Positions 1 to 8,255 of a DNA stretch of 64,000 nucleotides are shown piece after piece. How positions within the stretch are numbered: position 1 is the first letter of the stretch; every line of letters begins with the position of its first letter. The notes beneath the pieces are model-generated. The model made no database searches. It saw only the letters and a list, made by a program, of their open reading frames with translations, and was not told the origin of the DNA. Position numbers and translations under genes: made by a program. The DNA comes from Bacteroidales bacterium (GTDB taxonomy: Bacteria; Bacteroidota; Bacteroidia; Bacteroidales; UBA4417). The stretch lies in NCBI GenBank assembly GCA_030654075.1, contig JAURYB010000027.1:27671-91670 (forward strand). Direction: 5' to 3'.

Positions 1-1
1 A

Positions 2-457
2 AAACTTTATACAGAAGAAGAATACCAGTTGAAAGTGAATGAGTTAAATGATAAATACCTCAGGCTGTATTCAGAATTTGATAATTTCCGTAAACGTACC
101 CTGAAGGAAAAGATTGACCTGAGCCGGACTGCCTCCGAAAATATAATTGTTGATTTGCTTCCCGTTCTTGATGACTTCGACAGGGCAATTGCGTCAATGG
201 CTTCGACTGATAATATTGAGGCGATTAAAGAAGGAGAGCAATTGATACATGCCAAAATGAAAGCCATTTTTGCTTCGAAAGGTCTGCAGGAAATAAAAAG
301 TATTGGCGAAAACTTCGATACCGATTTCCACGAAGCCATTACCAGTATACCCGCACCGACAGAAGATCTCAAAAATAAAGTTGTAGACGAAGTCCAGAAA
401 GGATATACCCTTCACGATAAAGTAATCAGGTTTTCGAAAGTTATTACAGGCAGCTGA
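2..457 (+). CDS. grpE: GrpE nucleotide exchange factor (5' partial)
   Basis: GrpE releases ADP from DnaK and so drives the Hsp70 cycle in the cytoplasm. The reading frame is open from base 2 with no start codon in view, so the N-terminus lies outside the window; the TTG at 29 is an internal Leu codon, not a start. The visible part has the GrpE helical segment (LNDKYLRLYSEFDNFRKRT), the DDFDRAI stretch and the C-terminal wing motif FDTDFHEAI followed by the beta domain ending in a glycine-rich tail. dnaJ follows 63 bases downstream on the same strand, the usual chaperone pairing. Family assignment is from the motifs seen; the operon is inferred from spacing and order. Confidence 0.95.
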   Translation, partial: KLYTEEEYQLKVNELNDKYLRLYSEFDNFRKRTLKEKIDLSRTASENIIVDLLPVLDDFDRAIASMASTDNIEAIKEGEQLIHAKMKAIFASKGLQEIKSIGENFDTDFHEAITSIPAPTEDLKNKVVDEVQKGYTLHDKVIRFSKVITGS

Positions 458-520
458 TTGTGCTAATTTGCATTCTGCGCATTTATACCTTTCTGAAAAC
501 TATACACCAAACGAAACACA

Positions 521-1672
521 GTGACTAAACGAGATTATTACGAAATACTGGGCGTTACCCGCAATGCCAGCGATGCTGAACTCAAAAAGGCTTATCGCCA
601 GATGGCTCTTAAATTCCATCCCGATAAAAACCCGAACAATAAAGAAGCCGAAGATAAATTTAAAGAAGCGGCTGAAGCTTACGAGGTTCTCAGCGATGCG
701 GATAAGCGTAAACGTTACGATCAGTTCGGCCACGATGGATTAAAGAACGGTGGCGGAGGCGGATTCAGCGGAGGCGGAATGAACATGGAAGATATTTTCA
801 GTCATTTCGGTGATATTTTTGGCGGGGCATTCGGTGGCGGCGGTTTCAGCGGTGGCCAGCAACGTGGTGGCAGGCGTGTGAACCGCGGTACAAACCTCAG
901 GGTAAAAGTCCGTTTAACACTCGAAGAAATTAATACCGGCGTTGAGAAAAAGATAAAAGTCAATAAATATATTTCCTGCACCTATTGCAAAGGATCAGGT
1001 GCCGAAGGCGGATCAGCCTATAATACCTGTTCTACCTGCCGTGGAACAGGCCAGGTAACACGGGTTACCAATACTTTCCTTGGGCAAATGCAAACCAGTT
1101 CAACCTGCCCGACCTGTAGCGGCGAAGGACAGATCATCCAGCACAAATGCGTTCACTGCGCAGGCAATGGCGTTATAAAAGGCGAAGATGTTATCAGCAT
1201 CGATATTCCGGCAGGAGTATCGGATGGTATCCAGCTTTCGGTTAACGGAAAAGGAAATGCCGCAGCCCGTGGTGGTGTTCCCGGCGACCTGATCATCCAG
1301 ATTGAAGAAGCACCTCACGATAACCTGCACCGCGAAGGCAACAACCTGCTTTACGACCTGTATATCAGTTTCCCTGACGCATCCTTAGGCAGTTCAGTCG
1401 AAATTCCAACCCTCGAAGGCAAAGCACGTATTAAAATTGAGCCCGGCACACAAGGAGGGAAAATGCTACGGCTGAAAGGGAAAGGACTACCATCTATTAA
1501 TTCATACGGAAAAGGAGATTTGCTGGTAACCATAAATGTGTGGACTCCCCGAAACCTCAACCGCCAGGAGAAAGAGATGCTTGAAAAACTACAGGAAGCC
1601 GATAATTTTAAACCACAGCCCGGCGCAAGGGATAAAGGATTTTTCGACAGGATGCGGGAGTATTTTCAGTAA
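521..1672 (+). CDS. dnaJ: Chaperone DnaJ (Hsp40)
   Basis: DnaJ is the cochaperone that stimulates DnaK ATPase and delivers unfolded proteins. The 383 residues show the full class I layout: J domain with HPD at residues 33-35, Gly/Phe-rich linker at about 75-115, four CxxCxGxG zinc repeats between about 153 and 215 ([32 protein letters not shown]), then the substrate-binding C-terminal domains. Translation starts at GTG 521; the first residues [12 protein letters not shown] match the normal DnaJ N-terminus, so the GTG start is right. It lies 63 bases behind grpE and is followed by a strong terminator at 1761, so the two genes form the end of an operon. Confidence 0.98.
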   Translation: MTKRDYYEILGVTRNASDAELKKAYRQMALKFHPDKNPNNKEAEDKFKEAAEAYEVLSDADKRKRYDQFGHDGLKNGGGGGFSGGGMNMEDIFSHFGDIFGGAFGGGGFSGGQQRGGRRVNRGTNLRVKVRLTLEEINTGVEKKIKVNKYISCTYCKGSGAEGGSAYNTCSTCRGTGQVTRVTNTFLGQMQTSSTCPTCSGEGQIIQHKCVHCAGNGVIKGEDVISIDIPAGVSDGIQLSVNGKGNAAARGGVPGDLIIQIEEAPHDNLHREGNNLLYDLYISFPDASLGSSVEIPTLEGKARIKIEPGTQGGKMLRLKGKGLPSINSYGKGDLLVTINVWTPRNLNRQEKEMLEKLQEADNFKPQPGARDKGFFDRMREYFQ

Positions 1673-1760
1673 TACAACGCAATCCACTGATTATGAATAA
1701 ATACTGAATCATTAAGTTGATTCTATAAAATCAAATAATTTTCGCACAACAGCTTATTAA

Positions 1761-1794
1761 AAAGCAACCATCAAACATAGTGGTTGCTTTTTTT
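1761..1794 (+). terminator. Intrinsic terminator after dnaJ
   Basis: A perfect 10-bp stem (AAAGCAACCA at 1761-1770 with TGGTTGCTTT at 1781-1790) with a 10-nt loop runs into a T tract. It lies about 90 bases after the dnaJ stop and before the ABC exporter genes, so it should end the grpE-dnaJ transcript. Confidence 0.85.
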
Positions 1795-1892
1795 GTTAAA
1801 AACAATGAAACCTGATTGACAAACCACTTAATTTGTAATTTTACCCGGATTTAAAAATCATTTATTCCATTTCATCTTTATTTAATTGACCA

Positions 1893-2828
1893 ATGATTCT
1901 GCAAGCCAATTCTGTTACCAAAAAATTTGGCGATTTTACCGCGCTCAATAAGGTAAGCATTCATGTTCCCGAAAACAGTATCTTCGGGCTGCTTGGCCCC
2001 AACGGTGCCGGAAAAACGACGTTGATCCGCATCATAAATCAAATTACTGGTCCTGACGAAGGCGAAGTGATTTTTGACGGCAAAAAATTGAACCCTGATC
2101 ATATTTCAATGATCGGCTATCTGCCCGAAGAACGTGGATTGTATAAAAAAATGAAAGTCGGCGAACAGGCTCTATACCTGGCTCAGCTTAAAGGCCTGAG
2201 TCATCACGATGCCCGCCTGCGATTGAAAAAATGGTTCGAGAAATTTGAGATCCAGGAATGGTGGGATAAAAAAGTCGAAGAGCTTTCGAAAGGGATGCAG
2301 CAAAAAGTTCAGTTTATCGTAACTGTAGTCCACGAACCTAAATTACTGATTTTCGATGAGCCTTTCAGCGGATTTGATCCTATAAATGTAAACCTGCTTA
2401 GAGATGAAATACTTGAGTTGCGGAAGAACGGATCAACCATCATTTTCTCCACACATAATATGGCTTCGGTTGAGGAACTTTGCGACAACATCGCTTTAAT
2501 CAATAAATCAGTGAAAATCCTGGATGGGCCTGTAAAAGAAATCAAACGGCAATATTTCACCAACAGTTACCAGGTTCAGTATCGTGATTTCAACGGAACA
2601 CCTTTCCAGTTAAATGAACCGGATTTTGAAATTCTAAATTCGACAGTTGAAGATGAAATCCGCACAGTTACTTTCAGGTTACCATCTTCAAAAGGACCAA
2701 ACGACCTGCTTTCTGCCATATTGCCATATGTTAATGTGATCGCTTTCAACGAGTTGATCCCATCGATGAATGATATCTTTATCTCAACAGTAAATGCCGT
2801 TAATGGTAATCAAATCCCTGAAGCATAA
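1893..2828 (+). CDS. ABC transporter ATP-binding protein (NatA-like)
   Basis: This is the ATPase subunit of an ABC-2 type exporter, expected at the inner face of the cytoplasmic membrane. Of 311 residues, the first ~220 form the ATPase: Walker A GPNGAGKT near residue 34, Q-loop region, signature ELSKGMQQK near 131, Walker B LLIFDEPFSGFDP near 150, and the H-loop STHNM near 187. The last ~90 residues are the extra C-terminal domain typical of the NatA/CcmA-like DUF4162 branch. The permease gene starts 11 bases downstream, so the two are translated from one message. The substrate cannot be read from the sequence; NatA/NatB-type systems move sodium in Bacillus, but that does not transfer safely here. 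Confidence 0.93.
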   Translation: MILQANSVTKKFGDFTALNKVSIHVPENSIFGLLGPNGAGKTTLIRIINQITGPDEGEVIFDGKKLNPDHISMIGYLPEERGLYKKMKVGEQALYLAQLKGLSHHDARLRLKKWFEKFEIQEWWDKKVEELSKGMQQKVQFIVTVVHEPKLLIFDEPFSGFDPINVNLLRDEILELRKNGSTIIFSTHNMASVEELCDNIALINKSVKILDGPVKEIKRQYFTNSYQVQYRDFNGTPFQLNEPDFEILNSTVEDEIRTVTFRLPSSKGPNDLLSAILPYVNVIAFNELIPSMNDIFISTVNAVNGNQIPEA

Positions 2829-2839
2829 CAGCCAAAGCC

Positions 2840-4255
2840 ATGAATAAAATATTTTTAATTATACAACGCGAATACCTCACTAAGGTAAAGAAAAAATCAT
2901 TCATTGTAATGACAATCCTGGGTCCCATTCTTATGGCATCCTTATTTATTTTGCCGGTATACCTGGCCAGCCGGCAGGACGATAAACAACTGGTAAATGT
3001 ATTGGACGAAACCGGCCTGTTTTTCTATAAATTCGAAAACAACGAGAATTATACATTTGTTCCAGTTATAAGCAGCCTGAAGGAAGCAAAGGAAACACTG
3101 GCAAAGCAGGGAGAATATATGCTGTTACACATTCCTGCAACGCAGCTTAATATTCCCGATAACGGCGTTATTTATTCTGACAAACAACCCACCCTCAACC
3201 TGAAAGGATATATATCGGGTGTAATGAGTAAAGAACTTGAAAAGCAAAAACTGGCTGCGGAAATCAGGAATGAGATATTACGAAACACACCTGGTTATAC
3301 AGCCGGTAACGACACTACCGCTGTTGACCTGATGAGCGAAACGATCCTGAAAAACATAAAAACTGATGTAAAGATAACTACCTACAAAACAGGTTCAGGT
3401 GGAGAAGAACAAAAGAGTTTCACTGAAATGACAATGGTTGTGGGCTATTTTGGAAGCATAATGATTTATATGTTTATTTTCCTTTTTGGAGCCCAGGTTA
3501 TGCGTGGTGTTATCGAAGAAAAAACCAGCAGGATTATTGAAGTAATTATTTCGTCAGTAAAACCATTCCAGCTGATGATGGGGAAAATTATTGGGGTTGC
3601 TATGGTCGGTCTCACACAGTTTCTGCTATGGATCGCATTCACCTTTATCATTATAACCGCTGTGCAGACGGCTTTTCCGCAACAGTTTAAGAAAACCCAT
3701 ACGGAACAAGCACAAATTACAGGAAAAAGTGTCGCTCTTCCTAACGAAACAGCGCCTGCAGCTCCTAATTCAATTACTGCCGATACCGGGAATGATGATA
3801 TGAACGAAATTTTCGAGGCATTTTCATCCATAAATTTACCGGTAATGATCGTTTCGTTCCTGTTCTATTTCCTTTTCGGATACCTGTTGTATGCTGCTCT
3901 GTTTGCGGCAATAGGGGCGGCAGTGGATAATGAAACGGATACGCAACAATTCATGCTTCCAATTACTGTTCCGCTTATTTTTTCACTTGTAGTCGCGCAG
4001 ACTGTTATACAGAATCCTGAAAGTCCGCTGGCATTCTGGCTCTCGATGATACCACTTACTTCCCCTGTAATCATGATGGTTCGGATTCCTTTTGGGGTTC
4101 CCACCTGGGAAATACTATTATCAGGTGGAATACTTGTAATCGGATTCTTTGGCACAACCTGGCTTGCAGCTAAAATATACCGCACAGGCATCCTGATGTA
4201 TGGCAAAAAGTCAAGTTACAGGGAGCTATGGAAATGGATCTGGTATAAAGGGTAA
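2840..4255 (+). CDS. ABC-2 type permease (NatB-like)
   Basis: This is the membrane subunit matching the upstream ATPase. Its 471 residues have an N-terminal membrane segment (residues ~22-42), a long extracytoplasmic domain to about residue 205, then membrane segments in the C-terminal half. The conserved ABC-2 block MRGVIEEKTSRIIEVIISS, followed by PFQLMMGKI, sits near 222-252 and is the diagnostic signature of the NatB-like family. A hydrophilic insert (residues ~280-325) separates two membrane segments. The gene begins 11 bases after the ATPase stop. A 7-bp tandem repeat array starts directly after its stop codon. Confidence 0.92.
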   Translation: MNKIFLIIQREYLTKVKKKSFIVMTILGPILMASLFILPVYLASRQDDKQLVNVLDETGLFFYKFENNENYTFVPVISSLKEAKETLAKQGEYMLLHIPATQLNIPDNGVIYSDKQPTLNLKGYISGVMSKELEKQKLAAEIRNEILRNTPGYTAGNDTTAVDLMSETILKNIKTDVKITTYKTGSGGEEQKSFTEMTMVVGYFGSIMIYMFIFLFGAQVMRGVIEEKTSRIIEVIISSVKPFQLMMGKIIGVAMVGLTQFLLWIAFTFIIITAVQTAFPQQFKKTHTEQAQITGKSVALPNETAPAAPNSITADTGNDDMNEIFEAFSSINLPVMIVSFLFYFLFGYLLYAALFAAIGAAVDNETDTQQFMLPITVPLIFSLVVAQTVIQNPESPLAFWLSMIPLTSPVIMMVRIPFGVPTWEILLSGGILVIGFFGTTWLAAKIYRTGILMYGKKSSYRELWKWIWYKG

Positions 4256-4257
4256 AA

Positions 4258-4308
4258 AGTGAAGAGTGAAGAGTGAAGAGTAAAGAGTGAAGAGTGAAGA
4301 GTGAATAG
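4258..4308. repeat. 7-bp tandem repeat array (GAAGAGT)n
   Basis: About seven copies of the unit GAAGAGT, one with a single-base change, start within three bases of the stop codon of the ABC permease. The unit length is not a multiple of three, but the array is outside the reading frame, so copy-number change would not alter the protein. Simple arrays of this kind are prone to slippage. Confidence 0.9.
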
Positions 4309-4456
4309 ACCTACACGGTAATTATCGTGCTAATTGGAACTAATTGAAGTAAAGATAAAGCTTAGAAGCGCAGAAATTTTTATTTGTAATAGATTCATAT
4401 TCAGAAGTTTAATTTTAGTTAGATGAAAGTGAATAGTGACAATCATTTAACAATTG

Positions 4457-4690
4457 AATGACAACTTATCCCTCTCAAAAAACTCAAAATCTCAATCTTC
4501 TGCAATCGAATGACAACTTATCCATCTCAAAAAACTCAAAATCTCAATCTTCAACAACTGAATGACAACTTATCCATCTCTTAAAACCCAAAATCTCAAT
4601 CTTCAACAACTGAATGACAACTCATCCATCTCAAAAAACCCCAAAAAACTCAATCCTCAACAATTGAATGACCAATCCTAACTCCCATTC
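4457..4690. repeat. 52-bp tandem repeats before the NtrC-type gene
   Basis: Four head-to-tail copies start at 4457, 4509, 4561 and 4613 (period 52, 52, 52, then 54) with a partial fifth from 4667. Each begins AATGACAACTTATCC and continues into an A-rich stretch with CTCAAAATCTCAATCTTC. Copies differ by a few substitutions. There are no spacers, so this is a minisatellite rather than a CRISPR. The array ends about 40 bases before the ATG at 4728, so it occupies the promoter/leader region of that regulator. Confidence 0.92.
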
Positions 4691-4727
4691 CCTAACCCGA
4701 AACCCCTAATCCCCAAACCCTTCAAAA

Positions 4728-5891
4728 ATGGCCCGAATACTTATAATCGACGACGAACGCGCTATACGGAATGCTTTACGAGAAATTCTGGAATATGAAA
4801 ATTACCAGGTGGATGACGCTGAGGATGGACCATCGGGCATTGAACTGGTTGGTAAGGAAAGCTACGACGTTATCCTCTGTGATATCAAAATGCCCAAAAT
4901 GGATGGCATCGAAGTGCTCGAAAATATTCAAAAAACCACGGATGCTCCTGTTGTTATGATTTCCGGACACGGTACTATTGAAACTGCCGTTGAAGCAATC
5001 CGCAAAGGAGCCTACGATTTTATAGCCAAACCACTGGATCTTAACAGGCTGCTGATCACCTTGCGTAACGCTATGGACAAATCGCGCCTTGTGACGGAAA
5101 CCAAAGCACTGAAACGTAAGGTTAGCAAGCAGTACGAAATGATTGGCGAATCGCCGGTTATTATTAAAATCAAAGATATGATCGAACGCGTTGCCGCAAC
5201 TGATGCGCGTGTACTGATCACCGGCGAAAGCGGAACAGGAAAAGAATTGGTTGCCCGCTGGTTACACGAAAAAAGCAACCGCGCCGACGGACCTTTTGTT
5301 GAAGTCAATTGTGCTGCCATTCCATCAGAACTGATTGAAAGCGTACTTTTCGGACATGAGAAAGGTTCTTTTACTTCTGCAATCAAACAGCGCAAAGGCG
5401 ACTTTGAACAGGCAACCAACGGTACTATTTTCCTGGATGAAATAGGTGATATGAGCCTTTCGGCACAAGCTAAAGTATTGCGTGCGCTGCAGGAAAATAA
5501 AATCATGCGGGTAGGTGGCGAAAAAGATATTCCTGTAAATGTACGCGTGGTAGCGGCTACCAATAAAAACCTGCTCGAAGAAATTGAAAATAAAAACTTT
5601 CGCGAGGATTTGTATCATCGCCTGAGTGTGATTCTTATCCGGGTTCCATCGCTCAACGAACGCGAAGATGATATCCCTATGCTGGCTCATTATTTCGTGG
5701 AACAAATATGTGAAAACAATGGCAGGCCGCCGATTCAGTTTACTGATGAAGCACTCGAAGCATTAAAAAAGATCAAATGGACCGGCAATATCCGCGAGCT
5801 TCGCAATGTGGTTGAAAGATTGGTGATACTTTGCGATCAGCAGATTACTGCCGAAGATGTGCTGATGTATGCGCAGCCGGCACGTCGATAA
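4728..5891 (+). CDS. NtrC-type response regulator without a DNA-binding domain
   Basis: This is a receiver-AAA+ regulator of the sigma-54 activator family, 387 residues. The receiver (1-120) has D8/D9, phosphoacceptor D52 and K101. The AAA+ domain has Walker A GESGTGKE at 166-173, Walker B FLDEIGD with D237/E238, and GNIRELRN near 353. Two things are odd. The sigma-54 contact loop, usually GAFTGA, reads GSFTSA at 213-218, keeping the key Phe-Thr. The protein stops about 25 residues after the AAA+ lid, so the Fis-type helix-turn-helix expected at the C-terminus is absent. It may act from solution or as an ATPase without specific DNA binding. No partner kinase is adjacent. The ORF upstream is a repeat array. 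Confidence 0.9.
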   Translation: MARILIIDDERAIRNALREILEYENYQVDDAEDGPSGIELVGKESYDVILCDIKMPKMDGIEVLENIQKTTDAPVVMISGHGTIETAVEAIRKGAYDFIAKPLDLNRLLITLRNAMDKSRLVTETKALKRKVSKQYEMIGESPVIIKIKDMIERVAATDARVLITGESGTGKELVARWLHEKSNRADGPFVEVNCAAIPSELIESVLFGHEKGSFTSAIKQRKGDFEQATNGTIFLDEIGDMSLSAQAKVLRALQENKIMRVGGEKDIPVNVRVVAATNKNLLEEIENKNFREDLYHRLSVILIRVPSLNEREDDIPMLAHYFVEQICENNGRPPIQFTDEALEALKKIKWTGNIRELRNVVERLVILCDQQITAEDVLMYAQPARR

Positions 5892-5909
5892 GCAAACCAG
5901 GGAACTCTT

Positions 5910-7088
5910 TTATTTAATAGCTTTCTCTCCGTCAGGGAGTGTACCAGGAGAACTATAGGCCGGATTTGTAAGAAAAGTATCATCCCGCAATGTCTTTATA
6001 AATGCGATCAGATCCGCTTTTTCGCCGGGTGTTAATTGTATTCCTCCATCATTGGCATGATGCATCAAAGGATGGATATATGGCGACCAGATGATTCCCT
6101 GCGAATAAAAATCAATAACTTCATCCAGTGTTTTAAACCGCCCGTCGTGCATATATGGTCCGGTGAGTTCAATATTCCGAAGGGTTGTCACCTTGTATGC
6201 TCCATGATCGGAAGGGTCGCCGGTAACTGAAAACCGATCGCGCGAATCGTTAAAAACCGAGTCTTTCCCATTATTATAGAAAAGGTTGGTTGTAAAAAGC
6301 GGATTCCCTGAACCACCATGGCAATGGAAGCAATCCGCGCCATCTTCAGTCATAAACAACACGTATCCACTGAGTTCCTGGGTACTGAGCTGTTGTTCGC
6401 CCCGCATATATTTATCAAATTTCGAGTCCGACGAAATTAATGTTCGCGTGAACTGCGCGATCGCTTTGCTGATATTGCGCATGGTGACGGTACGCGAGCC
6501 AAATGCTTTTTCGAAAAGCTCCGGATAGCCCGGAATACTTTGAATCAAAGCCTTGGTTTTGTTGCTATCGCCCGCAAACTCGTGGGGAGCTGTAACAGCC
6601 ATCCCTACAATATCTTCAATATTTCGCTGCGAGAGGTTAGGATTATTTTCCGAAATTGAGCCTGACCACAGGTAACCGCTTTCATTCCACACCAGGTTGA
6701 TCATTGGCAGCATATAATGCGGTGTCAGAATCCCCGTTATCCCAAAAGTCCGGCCACCAATAAACCTGGGATGATCAATACCACATTCGAACGACTTTGA
6801 TTGCAGGTGGCAGGTTCCACAGCTCATCATTTTATCAGGCTCCGTATTTCCCGACATACGTCCGTCGTAAAACAAATATCGTCCCAATTCAATTCCTTCC
6901 ACCGTCATTGGATTATCGGCCGGGATATTCATCCGGGTAGGGAAAAACTTCGGAACTGTTATCTGGTAAGGTGTTGGATTATATATCGGATCATCGTGGG
7001 TACAGGAAGATAAAAGCAAAATCATAACCAATGAAATTGCCCATCTTACCTTTCCTGAAAATTGATTCAATAAACCCATTTTTCTCAC
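5910..7088 (-). CDS. Diheme cytochrome c peroxidase/MauG-MbnH-like lipoprotein
   Basis: A 392-residue member of the bacterial diheme peroxidase/MauG superfamily. An N-terminal hydrophobic segment ends in LLLSSC, a lipobox with C29, so it should be a periplasm-facing lipoprotein. Two c-type heme sites are seen: CGTCH at 90-94 and CFHCH at 253-257. The C-terminal domain has GPYMHDGRFKTLDEV, typical of this family. The next gene upstream in the same direction (7190-7972) encodes an MbnP-like protein; in methanotrophs the MbnH member of this superfamily oxidises a tryptophan of MbnP to kynurenine. The pairing here suggests an MbnH-like role rather than simple peroxide removal; that is inference. 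An alternative ATG lies three codons in. Confidence 0.88.
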   Translation of the reverse strand: MRKMGLLNQFSGKVRWAISLVMILLLSSCTHDDPIYNPTPYQITVPKFFPTRMNIPADNPMTVEGIELGRYLFYDGRMSGNTEPDKMMSCGTCHLQSKSFECGIDHPRFIGGRTFGITGILTPHYMLPMINLVWNESGYLWSGSISENNPNLSQRNIEDIVGMAVTAPHEFAGDSNKTKALIQSIPGYPELFEKAFGSRTVTMRNISKAIAQFTRTLISSDSKFDKYMRGEQQLSTQELSGYVLFMTEDGADCFHCHGGSGNPLFTTNLFYNNGKDSVFNDSRDRFSVTGDPSDHGAYKVTTLRNIELTGPYMHDGRFKTLDEVIDFYSQGIIWSPYIHPLMHHANDGGIQLTPGEKADLIAFIKTLRDDTFLTNPAYSSPGTLPDGEKAIK

Positions 7089-7189
7089 TTTTATAGATTT
7101 AATTTTTCTGCTATAACACGATCAACCGGGCGCTTTTCATCCTGTCGCCCCTCGCATAGTCGCTCCTCGCCCCTCATCCTTTGATCGCG

Positions 7190-7972
7190 TTACTCAGGAT
7201 CAGTTCCCTGAAAAGACACCTGGAAGACATTAACCCCATTTTCAGCAGCCATATGCATTGCAGGCTGGTTCATCATTATCTGACCGCCAATCACATTCCA
7301 GTCCCATACATTTGGAGCTTCGAACCATTTTTCTATATTCATGGTGACTGTAACCACATTACCAAGACTTGCTGTATGGATATTAAGCGGAAGTGTAACC
7401 GTAAAACAATTCTGATAAAAAACAGTTCCATCCATATTCATTCCAATTCCCAGGTGAAAGTTGAAAGGTGTGATCAGATCACCAGTTGTCTTCCAGTTCC
7501 CATTCATTTTCATATAGTGATAACCGCCTCCCATTATATCGGGCCAAAACATGTCGCGTTCAGGCGGATTTACATATAAACCGGTTTTGTTTTTCGACTC
7601 ACTGATCCCGAAAACAAACGATATACTTGTATAATCCCCTTTCGGGATCAGATCCTCTGGACTCCAGGCAAGCGTTGAAGGAATATCAAGATCAATATAG
7701 TGTATAGCACTATCCGATTTAATTTCAATTCGTTGTCCGTCGGCGGCAGTCAGTGTTATTTCCGAAATAAAGTACTGTAGTTCATCTACTTCATAAAGAT
7801 TACCTGCCAGGTTAGTGTATTTCATAACACCTTTCTCAAGTTCAGAGCCATTTACATTATGCTTAAAAACAAACGTAGGGGCAACAGACTTTACATCATC
7901 TTTACCGCATGATTCAATCATCAGCAAGAAGCTTAGTAGTCCAATAGCAATGAAGAATACATATTTATTCAT
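7190..7972 (-). CDS. MbnP-like copper-associated lipoprotein
   Basis: 260 residues from the ATG at 7972; the longer frame to 8002 would start at GTG inside the predicted promoter, so the ATG is preferred. The N-terminus MNKYVFFIAIGLLSFLLMIESC is a signal peptide with a possible lipobox Cys22. The body has features I associate with the MbnP family: DELQYFISEITL early, a tryptophan/aromatic block DMFWPDIMGGGYHYMKMNG in the middle, and Met/His-rich residues near the C-terminus. In the characterised MbnP a tryptophan is converted to kynurenine by MbnH and contributes to copper binding. The diheme enzyme gene lies about 100 bases downstream on the same strand. Which Trp would be modified cannot be told from the sequence alone. 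Confidence 0.75.
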   Translation of the reverse strand: MNKYVFFIAIGLLSFLLMIESCGKDDVKSVAPTFVFKHNVNGSELEKGVMKYTNLAGNLYEVDELQYFISEITLTAADGQRIEIKSDSAIHYIDLDIPSTLAWSPEDLIPKGDYTSISFVFGISESKNKTGLYVNPPERDMFWPDIMGGGYHYMKMNGNWKTTGDLITPFNFHLGIGMNMDGTVFYQNCFTVTLPLNIHTASLGNVVTVTMNIEKWFEAPNVWDWNVIGGQIMMNQPAMHMAAENGVNVFQVSFQGTDPE

Positions 7973-8001
7973 AAAAGATTTCAGTGCAGCTGTATAAAGC
8001 A

Positions 8002-8009
8002 CAAAATTA
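8002..8009 (-). promoter_or_regulatory. Candidate -7 box for the MbnP/MbnH-like pair
   Basis: On the minus strand this reads TAATTTTG, matching the Bacteroidetes -7 consensus TAnnTTTG. It would place transcription start near 7995, about 23 bases before the ATG at 7972. No clear -33 TTG was found. Confidence 0.45.
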
Positions 8010-8147
8010 GCATTTTTAACTCACCGGCTGATCTGAAATTCAATCCACGGTAATTGAAACCGCATAAATGACCTTATCTTATTGTTAAAAATTACCAAGT
8101 ATTTGCGAATCAGTGAAGTTACTTAAAAAGTATCGCTGATTTGTTTC

Positions 8148-8155
8148 TATCTTTG
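8148..8155 (+). promoter_or_regulatory. Candidate -7 box for the DUF2027-Smr gene
   Basis: TATCTTTG matches the Bacteroidetes -7 consensus TAnnTTTG. Transcription would begin near 8162, leaving a leader of about 95 bases before the ATG at 8256. A -33 element is not clear. Confidence 0.45.
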
Positions 8156-8255
8156 CACCTCTTATAGATGGAAGATATAAGCAAGTATTTTCATACAATT
8201 GGCTATCTGGCAAGCAATTAACGCCCGATAAGCTGATGAATAACTAAAATTCAGA

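Noticed and set aside
4457..4690. Possible CRISPR array
   Set aside because: The 52-bp units abut with no spacers of independent sequence, copies diverge along their length, and no cas genes are present.
5012..5563. 183-codon antisense frame in the NtrC-type gene
   Set aside because: The opposite strand encodes an intact AAA+ domain; this is a shadow frame.
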